Below are positions 1-6,931 of a stretch of DNA of 64,000 nucleotides, piece by piece. Each line of letters opens with the position of its first letter. Within the stretch, counting starts at the first letter, position 1. The notes below the pieces were generated by a model. It was not told the DNA's origin. It did not search any database and worked only from the letters and a program-made list of their open reading frames with translations. This stretch comes from Streptomyces sp. SirexAA-E (GTDB lineage Bacteria > Actinomycetota > Actinomycetes > Streptomycetales > Streptomycetaceae). The position numbers were made by a program, and so were the translations under genes. Location: positions 7,254,001 through 7,318,000 of the forward strand of contig NC_015953.1 of the NCBI RefSeq assembly GCF_000177195.2, given 5' to 3'.

Positions 1-307
1 GGGCCGGCACGGTCGCGGTGTTGTCCAGCACGGTCCGGTGGGGGAAGAGGCCGACCTGCTGGATCACATAGCCGATCCGGCGGCGCAACCGCACCGGGTC
101 GACCGTGGAGATGTCCTCGCCGTCCACCAGGATCCGGCCCGACGTCGGCTCGATCAACCGGTTCACCATCATCATCGTGGTGGTCTTCCCGCAGCCCGAC
201 GGGCCGACGAGCGTGACCAGCTCGCCCTTCTCGACCTCGAAGGTCAGCCCGTCGACCGCGCTGGTCCCGTCCGGATAGACCTTGCCGACCTGCTCGAACC
301 GGATCAT
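1..307 (-). CDS. ABC transporter ATPase, ProV/OpuCA type (5' part only)
   Basis: Only the first 102 codons lie in the window; the gene runs off the left edge. The translation begins MIRFEQVGKVYPDG and has a clear Walker A (GPSGCGKTT, about residues 36-44) followed by the RRRIGYVIQQVGLFPH stretch around the Q-loop. That Q-loop wording is typical of ATPases for quaternary amine/osmoprotectant importers (ProV, OpuCA), which energise uptake of glycine betaine, choline or related compounds at the inner face of the membrane. The ATG at 305-307 is the natural start. The gene is divergent from the hydrolase at 413. The substrate cannot be read from this fragment. Confidence 0.85.
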   Translation of the reverse strand, partial: MIRFEQVGKVYPDGTSAVDGLTFEVEKGELVTLVGPSGCGKTTTMMMVNRLIEPTSGRILVDGEDISTVDPVRLRRRIGYVIQQVGLFPHRTVLDNTATVPA

Positions 308-412
308 GTGTGCACGGTAGGAGTCGCCGGAGCCCCGTGCACACGGGCCGGGACCGACCGGGTCACGGCGGTGTGCTGAACTGTCCGGGAACCATCGGAA
401 ACAGGAGCCCCC

Positions 413-1714
413 TTGCACAGCTTTCGCCACCCCGGCCTCGTCCTCACCGACCACCGGTTCACGGTCCCGCTCGACCACGACGACCCGGGCGGCGAGGAGA
501 TCGAGATCTTCGCCCGGGAAGCCGTCGCGGCGTCCAAGGCGGACGAGAGCCTGCCCTGGCTGGTCTACCTGGAGGGCGGCCCCGGATTCGGCGCCCGCCG
601 TTTCGTCGGCACCGAGGCCTGGCTCGGCCGGGCCGTGCAGGAGTTCCGGGTGCTGCTCCTGGACCAGCGCGGGACGGGACTGTCCACCCCGGCCAACCGC
701 CAGACCCTGCCACTGCGCGGCGGCCCCCGCGAGCAGGCCGACTACCTGGCCCACTTCCGTTCGGACAGCATCGTCCGCGACTGCGAGCTGATCCGCCCGC
801 AGCTCACCGGGGGCGCGCCCTGGACCGTCCTCGGGCAGTCCTTCGGCGGCTTCTGTGCCGTCCGCTACCTCTCGGCCGCCCCCGAGGGGCTGGAACAGGT
901 CCTGATCACGGGCGGACTGCCGTCCCTGGACGCGCACGCCGACGACGTCTACCGGGCGGCGTACCCCCGGATCGAACGCAAGGTCGCCGCGCACTACGCC
1001 CACTACCCGCAGGACGTCGAGCGGGCCCGCGCGATCACCGCGTACCTCGCCGAGCACCGCTCCGACAGCGCGGGCCACCGTCTGACCCCCGAGGGCTTCC
1101 AGTCGCTCGGCATCCTGCTGGGCGGCGGCACCGGCAGCCATCAGCTCCACCACCTCCTGGAGAACGCCTTCGTCACCGGGCCGCACGGCACCGAGCTCTC
1201 CGACACCTTCCAGGAGGCCGTGCGGACGGCCACCTCGTTCGCCGGCCACCCGCTGTACGCCCTGATGCACGAGGCGATCTACGGCCAGGGCGAGCGGCCC
1301 ACCGGCTGGTCCGCCGAACGGGTCCGCGCCGAGTTCCCGCAGTTCGACGCCGCCGCCTCACTGGCCGGCCGAGGGCCCGTCCTGTTCACCGGCGAGAGCA
1401 TCCACCCCTGGCACTTCGAGGTCGACCCCGCCCTGCGCCCGCTGCGCGAGACCGCCGAGCTGCTCGCCGCCCGCACCGACTGGCCCGCCCTGTACGACAC
1501 CGCCCGGCTCGCGGCCAACGAGGTGCCCGTCGCCGCGGCCGTCTACCACGACGACATGTACGTGGACACGGGTCACGCGCTGCGCACCGCCGCCTCGATC
1601 CGGGGCCTGCGCACCTGGGTGACCAGCGAGTTCGAGCACGACGGGCTGCGCGCGGGCGGCCCCCGTGTGCTGGACCGGCTGCTCGCCCTCGTGCGGGGCG
1701 AGAGCGACCGGTAG
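413..1714 (+). CDS. alpha/beta hydrolase, prolyl iminopeptidase-like
   Basis: A 433-residue cytoplasmic serine hydrolase of the S33 peptidase-like group. It carries the oxyanion segment GGPG (residues 55-58), DQRGTG (84-89) and the nucleophile elbow GQSFGG (141-146, Ser143), with a helical cap domain after the elbow. These features fit prolyl aminopeptidases, which release N-terminal proline from peptides, but similar proteins act on other amides and esters, so the substrate is open. The start is a TTG preceded by AGGAG at 403-407, five bases upstream; no later ATG or GTG is as well placed. There is no signal peptide. It stands alone, divergent from the ABC ATPase. Confidence 0.85.
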   Translation: MHSFRHPGLVLTDHRFTVPLDHDDPGGEEIEIFAREAVAASKADESLPWLVYLEGGPGFGARRFVGTEAWLGRAVQEFRVLLLDQRGTGLSTPANRQTLPLRGGPREQADYLAHFRSDSIVRDCELIRPQLTGGAPWTVLGQSFGGFCAVRYLSAAPEGLEQVLITGGLPSLDAHADDVYRAAYPRIERKVAAHYAHYPQDVERARAITAYLAEHRSDSAGHRLTPEGFQSLGILLGGGTGSHQLHHLLENAFVTGPHGTELSDTFQEAVRTATSFAGHPLYALMHEAIYGQGERPTGWSAERVRAEFPQFDAAASLAGRGPVLFTGESIHPWHFEVDPALRPLRETAELLAARTDWPALYDTARLAANEVPVAAAVYHDDMYVDTGHALRTAASIRGLRTWVTSEFEHDGLRAGGPRVLDRLLALVRGESDR

Positions 1715-1736
1715 CCGCCTTCGCACCGACGGGGCG

Positions 1737-2309
1737 TCAGCGCTGGAGGGCGTCCAGCGTCGCGTCCAGGTCCGCTTCGGCATGCGGCGCGCGGTTGTAC
1801 GGGAGCCTGGACAGTGCCGCCGCCATGCCGCAGGTGTCGCTCACCGCGGAGTAGACCAGGCCCGCGCCGATGCCCGCCGAGAGCCAGCGCGCGGCGGGCA
1901 GGCGCCGGCCCGCCAGCAGCCCGGCCACCACCAGTGAACCGGCGGCCAGCCGCACCTGGCGCTCCAACGGCCAGGTGGCCCGGGCACCCTCCGGCCGGTC
2001 CAGGCCGTGCCCGTCGCTCTCCCAGGCGGAGGTCCCACCGGCCAGCGTGGTGGCCTCGATGTCGGCGTCGGCGAGGATCTCGCAGGCCCGGGTGGAGCGC
2101 ACGCCGGAGGCGCACACCACCAGCAGGGAACCTCGGGCCGAGGCGGACTTCAGAGCGGGTACCGCCTCCGGGAGGCGGTCGAGCGGGACGTTCAGGGCGC
2201 CGGGCACATGCCCGGAGGCGTACTCGCCGGGCCCCCGCACGTCGATGACGGTGAACTCCTCCAGACGGGCTGCGGCCTGGGCGGGGGAGAGAGTGGCGGG
2301 GCTTGTCAC
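1737..2309 (-). CDS. rhodanese domain fused to DUF2892 membrane domain
   Basis: A 190-residue protein. Residues 8-105 form a rhodanese domain with active-site loop VVCASGVRS (Cys66), which would carry a persulfide and shuttle sulfane sulfur. Residues 117-175 are a DUF2892 domain with two hydrophobic segments and the characteristic DTCGMAAALSRLPYNR ending. This fusion recurs in sulfide/persulfide detoxification loci under CstR/CsoR-family repressors. The GTG start at 2307-2309 has AAGGA a few bases upstream; the longer open frame has no sensible start. The CsoR-like palindrome at 2387-2402 lies 78 bp before the start, so induction by copper or reactive sulfur is inferred. No CsoR/CstR gene is in the window. 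Confidence 0.88.
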   Translation of the reverse strand: MTSPATLSPAQAAARLEEFTVIDVRGPGEYASGHVPGALNVPLDRLPEAVPALKSASARGSLLVVCASGVRSTRACEILADADIEATTLAGGTSAWESDGHGLDRPEGARATWPLERQVRLAAGSLVVAGLLAGRRLPAARWLSAGIGAGLVYSAVSDTCGMAAALSRLPYNRAPHAEADLDATLDALQR

Positions 2310-2386
2310 GAGCGGGTTCCTTTCGTTCGCCGGGGCGGGAGAGGGCCGGAACTCTGCCGTCGGTCCGTCCGCCCCGGACCTGAAGA

Positions 2387-2402
2387 ATACCCCTAGGGGT
2401 AT
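2387..2402. promoter_or_regulatory. CsoR/CstR-like operator, perfect 16-bp palindrome
   Basis: ATACCCCTAGGGGTAT is a perfect 16-bp palindrome between the divergent rhodanese-DUF2892 gene (start 2309) and PIG-L gene (start 2512). G-tract palindromes of the form ATACCCC-n-GGGGTAT are the known operators of CsoR-family repressors, copper-sensing CsoR and persulfide-sensing CstR. Its position suits the leftward gene; a TATTCT hexamer for that strand abuts it. The binding protein is inferred, not seen. Confidence 0.75.
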
Positions 2403-2511
2403 GTCCCCCGGCGGTGGCTCGCGCGTGGCGGCCCGACCGCAGGGTCCTCCGGCTCCCCTGCCCTGATCCGCCTCCGGAATGCGGCACACCCCCCTCGATA
2501 ACCTGCGGGGT

Positions 2512-3243
2512 ATGACACAGCAGCTGGAACCCATGCCCACCGACTGGCAGCGGGCGCTCGCGGTCGTTGCCCACCCCGACGACCTGGAGTACGGCTGCGC
2601 GGCGGCCGTCGCCGGCTGGACAGACGAAGGCCGCGAGGTCACCTACCTCCTCGCGAGCCGCGGAGAGGCAGGGATCGACACCATCGCCCCCCAGGAGTGC
2701 GCCCCCTTGCGGGAGCGGGAACAGCGCGCGAGCGCCGCCGCCGTGGGCGTTGGCACCGTGGAGTTCCTCGACCACCGCGACGGGGTGATCGAATACGGTA
2801 CGGCGCTGCGCCGCGACATCGCGGCGGCCGTCCGCCGCCACCGGCCCGAGCTGGTCATCACCCTCAACCACCGTGACACCTGGGGCGGTGCCACCTGGAA
2901 CACCCCCGACCACCGTGCGGTCGGCCGCGCCACCCTGGACGCCGCGGGTGACGCGGGCAACCGCTGGATCTTCCCCGAGCTGACCGAGCAGGGGCTGGAA
3001 CCGTGGGACGGGGTGCGCTGGGTCGCCGTCGCGGGCACCGACCGGCCCACCCACGCGGTCGACGCGACCGCCGGGTTCGAACGGTCGGTGCGCTCGCTGC
3101 TCTCCCACCGGACGTACATCGAGGTCCTGACGGACGAGGACCCCGAGGCGTACTGCCGGACCCTTCTGACCGGTATGACCGAGGCGGCCGCCGAACGCTT
3201 CGGTGGTCGCCCGGCCGTCACCTTCGAGGTCTTCGCGCGATGA
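2512..3243 (+). CDS. PIG-L family deacetylase (LmbE/MshB-like)
   Basis: A 243-residue zinc-dependent N-deacetylase of the PIG-L/LmbE superfamily. The signature AHPDDLE is at residues 20-26 (His21, Asp23 and Asp24 as metal/catalytic residues) and a second metal-site histidine is in TPDHRAVG. Actinobacterial members deacetylate GlcNAc-inositol or mycothiol conjugates (MshB, Mca) or tailor glycosylated metabolites; this protein is short for MshB, so I keep a family-level call. The ATG at 2512 places AHPDD at the usual distance from the N-terminus; an in-frame ATG at 2479 would add eleven unlikely residues. Divergent from the rhodanese gene and convergent with the membrane genes at 3257-3969. Confidence 0.85.
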   Translation: MTQQLEPMPTDWQRALAVVAHPDDLEYGCAAAVAGWTDEGREVTYLLASRGEAGIDTIAPQECAPLREREQRASAAAVGVGTVEFLDHRDGVIEYGTALRRDIAAAVRRHRPELVITLNHRDTWGGATWNTPDHRAVGRATLDAAGDAGNRWIFPELTEQGLEPWDGVRWVAVAGTDRPTHAVDATAGFERSVRSLLSHRTYIEVLTDEDPEAYCRTLLTGMTEAAAERFGGRPAVTFEVFAR

Positions 3244-3256
3244 CGCCGGGCGGGTG

Positions 3257-3517
3257 TCAGGCCCGCGCGGGAGGCCGCCCGAGCGAACGGAGCGCGAGCA
3301 GCCCGCCCACGCCCGGCAGCAGCGCGCAACCCTTCGCCGCACCGCTCGCGCCGGGCGTGCGGAAGACCAGGACGACCACGAGGAGGTAGGCGCAGCCGTG
3401 CACCGGCCCGGCGAGCGAGGAGACCGCCGGCAGGTGCACCGTCACCAGGTTGGCCAGCAGGACGAGGAGGGACAGGAGCTCGGCGCGAGCCGCGATCCGC
3501 AGCGCACGCACGGTCAT
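3257..3517 (-). CDS. small integral membrane protein, DUF3817-like
   Basis: An 86-residue protein with two or three hydrophobic helices (about residues 14-30, 38-54 and 60-78) and a short basic tail. Size and pattern resemble the actinobacterial DUF3817 membrane proteins, whose function is unknown. The start ATG at 3515-3517 overlaps the stop of the upstream membrane gene (ATGA), so the two are translationally coupled. The family name is a recognition by pattern only. Confidence 0.72.
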   Translation of the reverse strand: MTVRALRIAARAELLSLLVLLANLVTVHLPAVSSLAGPVHGCAYLLVVVLVFRTPGASGAAKGCALLPGVGGLLALRSLGRPPARA

Positions 3518-3969
3518 GCCCCCGTCGTGGAGCCGGGGCGGACGATCATGAGCACGGTGACCGTCGCCCAGAGCAGATTGAACAGGCCGGTGTACATGCC
3601 GAGCCGACGCGTCAGCGCCGGGGCGTCCGGGCCGGTGGCCGACAGCAGTGTGTGCTGGCGCGGCAGGACCAGCAGGGCCAGCACGGCGGCCGCCGACGCG
3701 GTGAGCACCACGGAGGTGATGAGCCAGGCGTCGCCCAGGACTCCGAGACCGCTCGCCGTGGCGAAGCCGAAGACGGGGACGGCGATGCCGACGCCCGCGT
3801 AGACGCGGCAGATGCGGTACAGGGTCTCCAGGACGGCGGTCGCCCGGGCGTCCTGTGGGTGGGCGAGGGCCCGCCGGGCGGCGGGCGGGAACATGCTGGC
3901 CGCCACGGTCACGGGGCCGACGGCGACGATCGCCGCCAGTACGTGCACGGCCAGGAGGAACTTGGTCAC
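3514..3969 (-). CDS. integral membrane protein, DUF2269-like
   Basis: A 151-residue protein with about four transmembrane helices. It opens directly with a hydrophobic segment (MTKFLLAVHVLAAIVAVGP) and has further segments near residues 57-75, 81-101 and 126-143. The His-containing first helix and overall layout resemble DUF2269 and related small four-helix proteins; no enzymatic motif is visible. It forms a two-gene leftward unit with the overlapping gene at 3257-3517. The 300-bp gap upstream separates it from the divergent GlxA-type regulator, a plausible but unproven controller of this pair. Confidence 0.75.
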   Translation of the reverse strand: MTKFLLAVHVLAAIVAVGPVTVAASMFPPAARRALAHPQDARATAVLETLYRICRVYAGVGIAVPVFGFATASGLGVLGDAWLITSVVLTASAAAVLALLVLPRQHTLLSATGPDAPALTRRLGMYTGLFNLLWATVTVLMIVRPGSTTGA

Positions 3970-4261
3970 GGGACAGGACTTTCAGGTCGGGTGGGCGGAG
4001 CGGCACGGAGGTGGCGGCCGGTGCCCGCCGCACGGTCGGGGCGGGCAGCGGTCCCGCGGTGCGCGATGCCGCGTCCATCGGGTCCGGATGCGGCCGCCAC
4101 CGACGCTAAGCGGCTCGCCAGCCCCCGGGGAGTGGCGAAAGTGACAGCTTCCAACGGATTCCCGCCAGGGCCGTCATGGCCCGTCCGACCTGCGCATAGC
4201 CTTGTCCCGCGGCGCCGGGTGCCAGGTCGGGGCCGACGGCCGGATCCGGGCATCTGAGGGG
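3970..4261. other. divergent intergenic region
   Basis: About 290 bp lie between the leftward membrane gene pair and the rightward GlxA-type regulator. I see no coding sequence with convincing codon bias and no tRNA or riboswitch fold. It must hold promoters for both sides; the only distinct element is the palindrome at its right end. Confidence 0.5.
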
Positions 4262-4271
4262 ATGACGTCAT
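4262..4271. promoter_or_regulatory. 10-bp palindrome overlapping the start codon of the GlxA-type regulator
   Basis: ATGACGTCAT is perfectly palindromic and its last three bases are part of the ATG start codon region of the regulator at 4270. A repressor bound here would block translation initiation or early elongation. Autoregulation is only an inference; a 10-bp palindrome can occur by chance. Confidence 0.3.
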
Positions 4272-5265
4272 GCACACCGTGGCCGTACTCGCTCTCGACG
4301 GCGTCATCGCCTTCGACCTGTCGACGCCGGTCGAGGTCTTCGGGCGGGCCCGGCTGCCGGACGGCCGCCCCGCCTACCGGGTGCGGGTCTGCGCCGCCGC
4401 GGCCGAGGTGGACGCGGGCGCGTTCGCCCTGCGCGCTCCGTACGGGCTCGACGCGCTCGCCGACGCCGACACCGTGATCGTCCCCGGCGTCGCCGACCCC
4501 ACCCGACCGGTCCCGCCCGAAATCCTCGAAGGGCTGCGCCGGGCCGCCGCCGCCGGGACCCGCATCGCCTCCGTCTGCGCCGGGGCACTCGTGCTGGCCG
4601 CCACCGGACTGCTCGACGGTCTGCGCGCCACCACCCACTGGGCCGCCGCCGGACTGCTGGCGGCCCGCCACCCGCACGTCGACGTCGACCCCGACGTGCT
4701 GTACGTCGACAACGGCCAGTTCCTCACCTCCGCCGGAGCCGCCGCCGGGCTCGACCTCTGCCTGTACATGATCCGCCGCGACCACGGCTCCGCGGTGGCC
4801 GCCGACGCCGCCCGGCTCTCCGTCATGCCGCTGGAACGCGAGGGCGGCCAGGCCCAGTTCATCGTGCACACCCAGCCACCCGCGCCGGGCGGCGCCGGCC
4901 TCGAACCGCTCCTGCGGTGGCTGGAGGAGAACGCCGGCCGGGAGCTCTGCCTGGACGACATCGCGGACCGGGCCGGCATGAGCACCCGGACCCTGAACCG
5001 CCGATTCCGGGACCAGCTCGGGACCACCCCGCTCCAGTGGCTCCACCGGGCGCGGATCCGCCGGGCCCAGCACCTTCTGGAGACGACGCCGCACTCCGTG
5101 GACCGTATCGCCGGGCAGGTCGGCTTCGGCTCGCCGACCGCCTTCCGGGACCGCTTCAAGCGGGTGGTGGGCACCAGCCCGCACGCGTACCGCCGGGCCT
5201 TCCGGGGCACGGCCGAACGCCCGGAATTGACAAAGCCCTTTGCCGATTCTGCAATGGGCGGATGA
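4270..5265 (+). CDS. GlxA family transcriptional regulator (DJ-1/PfpI plus AraC HTH)
   Basis: A 331-residue regulator. Residues 1-190 form a DJ-1/PfpI-type amidotransferase-like sensor domain with the elbow cysteine in IASVCAGALVLA (Cys103). Residues 211-312 form an AraC-type double helix-turn-helix (ADRAGMSTRTLNRRF and IAGQVGFGSPTAFRDRF). GlxA-type regulators control nitrogen, amino acid or secondary metabolism genes, and the sensor domain binds an unknown effector. The ATG at 4270 is preceded by GAGGGGATG. Its stop overlaps the start of the XRE-cupin regulator (ATGA), so two regulators of different families are co-translated. Confidence 0.9.
   Translation: MHTVAVLALDGVIAFDLSTPVEVFGRARLPDGRPAYRVRVCAAAAEVDAGAFALRAPYGLDALADADTVIVPGVADPTRPVPPEILEGLRRAAAAGTRIASVCAGALVLAATGLLDGLRATTHWAAAGLLAARHPHVDVDPDVLYVDNGQFLTSAGAAAGLDLCLYMIRRDHGSAVAADAARLSVMPLEREGGQAQFIVHTQPPAPGGAGLEPLLRWLEENAGRELCLDDIADRAGMSTRTLNRRFRDQLGTTPLQWLHRARIRRAQHLLETTPHSVDRIAGQVGFGSPTAFRDRFKRVVGTSPHAYRRAFRGTAERPELTKPFADSAMGG
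5227..5254. promoter_or_regulatory. candidate internal promoter/operator before the XRE-cupin gene
   Basis: Just inside the 3' end of the GlxA-type gene lie a TTGACA hexamer (5227-5232), a CAAAG-CC-CTTTG inverted repeat (5231-5242) and a TTGC-n7-GCAA inverted repeat (5240-5254). Clustering of these A/T-richer dyads directly before the XRE-cupin start suggests a site for that regulator, possibly autoregulatory. This is read from sequence only. Confidence 0.4.
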
Positions 5266-5861
5266 AGGAAAAGAGTCAGGAAGACCCCGAGCTCGACGCC
5301 GTACTCACCGGGGTCGGCCCCCGGCTGCGCCGACTGCGCAAGGACCGGGGTGTGACGCTCGCCGCGCTCGCCGAGGCCACCGGCATCTCCGTGTCCACGC
5401 TCTCCCGGCTGGAGTCCGGCGGCCGGCGCCCCAGTCTCGAACTGCTGCTCCCCATCGCCCGCGCCCATGAGGTGCCGCTCGACGACCTGGTGGGGGCGCC
5501 GCCCCCCGGCGACCCGCGGGTCAGGGCCAAGCCCATCGTGCACGGCGGGAAGACGTCGCTCCCGCTGACCGGCAGGCCCGGCGGGCTCCAGGCGTACAAG
5601 GTCGTCCACGAGAAGAAGGACGAGGCGCCCTGTGAACAGCGCACCCATGAGGGATACGAATGGCTCTACGTGCTCTCGGGACGGCTGCGGCTGCGCCTCG
5701 CCGACCACGACCTGGTGCTGGGGCCGGGAGAGGCCGCCGAGTTCGACACCAGGCTGCCGCACTGGTTCGGACCCGCGGGTGACGAGCCGGCGGAATACCT
5801 GAGTCTCTTCGGGCCCCAGGGGGAGCGCATGCACGTGCGGGCCAGGCCGAAGCGGTCCTGA
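5262..5861 (+). CDS. XRE family regulator with C-terminal cupin sensor
   Basis: A 199-residue regulator. Residues 17-75 are a helix-turn-helix of the XRE/Cro type (LAALAEATGISVSTLSRLE), and residues 110-190 are a cupin_2 barrel (HEGYEWLYVLSGRLRLRL, then PGEAAEFDTRLPHWFG). Such proteins bind a small ligand or metal in the cupin and repress nearby metabolic genes. The ATG at 5262 overlaps the preceding stop codon; the open frame extends upstream but only as a shadow of the GlxA-type gene. The next gene starts about 100 bp downstream behind its own inverted repeat, so it is probably a separate unit. Confidence 0.9.
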   Translation: MKEKSQEDPELDAVLTGVGPRLRRLRKDRGVTLAALAEATGISVSTLSRLESGGRRPSLELLLPIARAHEVPLDDLVGAPPPGDPRVRAKPIVHGGKTSLPLTGRPGGLQAYKVVHEKKDEAPCEQRTHEGYEWLYVLSGRLRLRLADHDLVLGPGEAAEFDTRLPHWFGPAGDEPAEYLSLFGPQGERMHVRARPKRS

Positions 5862-5903
5862 ACGCACACCGGCCGACCGCGCCGAAAGTGTTCCCACAGG
5901 AGC

Positions 5904-5920
5904 AAGCGACCGCTTAGTAT
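5904..5920 (+). promoter_or_regulatory. inverted repeat overlapping the promoter of the MDR/acyl-CoA dehydrogenase operon
   Basis: AAGCG-AC-CGCTT (5904-5915) abuts a TAGTAT hexamer (5915-5920) that can serve as a -10 element, about 40 bp before the start at 5963. Dyads with AAGC/GCTT arms are common for TetR-family regulators of acyl-CoA metabolism in actinomycetes. The regulator gene is not in the window. Confidence 0.5.
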
Positions 5921-5962
5921 GCGCCGGAGCAGTGGTAATGCCGACGGTCTTGGAGGCCCCTC

Positions 5963-6931
5963 ATGCAGGCATGGCGAGTGCACCGGAACGGCGAGCCGGG
6001 CGAGGTGATGGTGCTCGAGGAGACGGACCGGCCCACCCCGGGCGCGGGGCAGGTGCTGCTCAAGGTGCGCGCGGCGAACATCAACTTCCCCGACGCGCTG
6101 CTCTGCCGGGGCCAGTACCAGGTCAGGCCCCCGCTCCCGTTCACCCCCGGCGTGGAGATCTGCGGCGAGAGCGAGGACGGCCGCCGGGTGCTCGCCACGC
6201 CGGCCCTGCCCGCGGGCGGACTCGCCCAGTACGTCGTGGCCGACGAGGCGGCACTGCTGCCCGCGCCCGACGCCCTGGACGACGCCGAGGCCGCCGCCCT
6301 GCACATCGGCTACCAGACCGGCTGGTTCGGACTGCACCGCCGGGCCCGCCTCCAGCCGGGGGAGACGCTCCTCGTCCACGCGGCGGCGGGCGGTGTGGGC
6401 AGCGCGGCCGTCCAGCTCGGCAAGGCCGCCGGCGCCACGGTGATCGGAGTCGTCGGCGGACCGGAGAAGGCCGCCATCGCCGGCAGGCTGGGCTGCGACC
6501 TGGTCATCGACCGCCGCAGCGAGGACATCGTCGCGACGGTGAAGGAGGCCACCGGCGGACGCGGCGCGGACGTCGTCTACGACCCCGTCGGCGGGGACGC
6601 CTACGCCAAGTCCGTGAAGTGCATCGCGTTCGAGGGACGGGTGGTGGTCGTCGGCTTCGCGAGCGGGGACATCCCCGCCCCGGGCCTCAACCACGCCCTG
6701 GTGAAGAACTACTCGATCGTCGGCCTCCACTGGGGCCTGTACAACACGAAGGACCCGGCCGCGGTCCGCGCCTGTCACGACGAGCTCACCCGGCTCGCCG
6801 CCCAAGGCGTCGTCAAGCCCCTGGTCAGCGAGCGCGTCCCGATGGCCGAAGCCGCGAACGCCGTCCAGCGGGTCGCCGACGGCACCAGCACCGGACGGAT
6901 CGTCGTCCTGCCGGAAGGAGGTGACCGGTGA
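5963..6931 (+). CDS. zinc-independent MDR oxidoreductase, NADPH:quinone reductase-like
   Basis: A 322-residue medium-chain reductase of the quinone oxidoreductase group. It has the N-terminal GroES-like domain and a Rossmann segment with VHAAAGGVGSAAVQLGKAAGA near residue 140; the catalytic and structural zinc cysteines of alcohol dehydrogenases are absent. Members reduce quinones or alpha,beta-unsaturated carbonyls with NADPH. It is first in a three-gene operon with two acyl-CoA dehydrogenases; its last bases overlap the GTG of the next gene. The context suggests reduction of an enoyl or quinone intermediate during degradation of an acyl-CoA. An inverted repeat at 5904 probably controls the operon. 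Confidence 0.88.
   Translation: MQAWRVHRNGEPGEVMVLEETDRPTPGAGQVLLKVRAANINFPDALLCRGQYQVRPPLPFTPGVEICGESEDGRRVLATPALPAGGLAQYVVADEAALLPAPDALDDAEAAALHIGYQTGWFGLHRRARLQPGETLLVHAAAGGVGSAAVQLGKAAGATVIGVVGGPEKAAIAGRLGCDLVIDRRSEDIVATVKEATGGRGADVVYDPVGGDAYAKSVKCIAFEGRVVVVGFASGDIPAPGLNHALVKNYSIVGLHWGLYNTKDPAAVRACHDELTRLAAQGVVKPLVSERVPMAEAANAVQRVADGTSTGRIVVLPEGGDR

Noticed and set aside
310-1854. Long rightward frame overlapping the hydrolase
   Set aside because: Arg/Pro-rich shadow frame; the 413-1714 frame carries all catalytic motifs.
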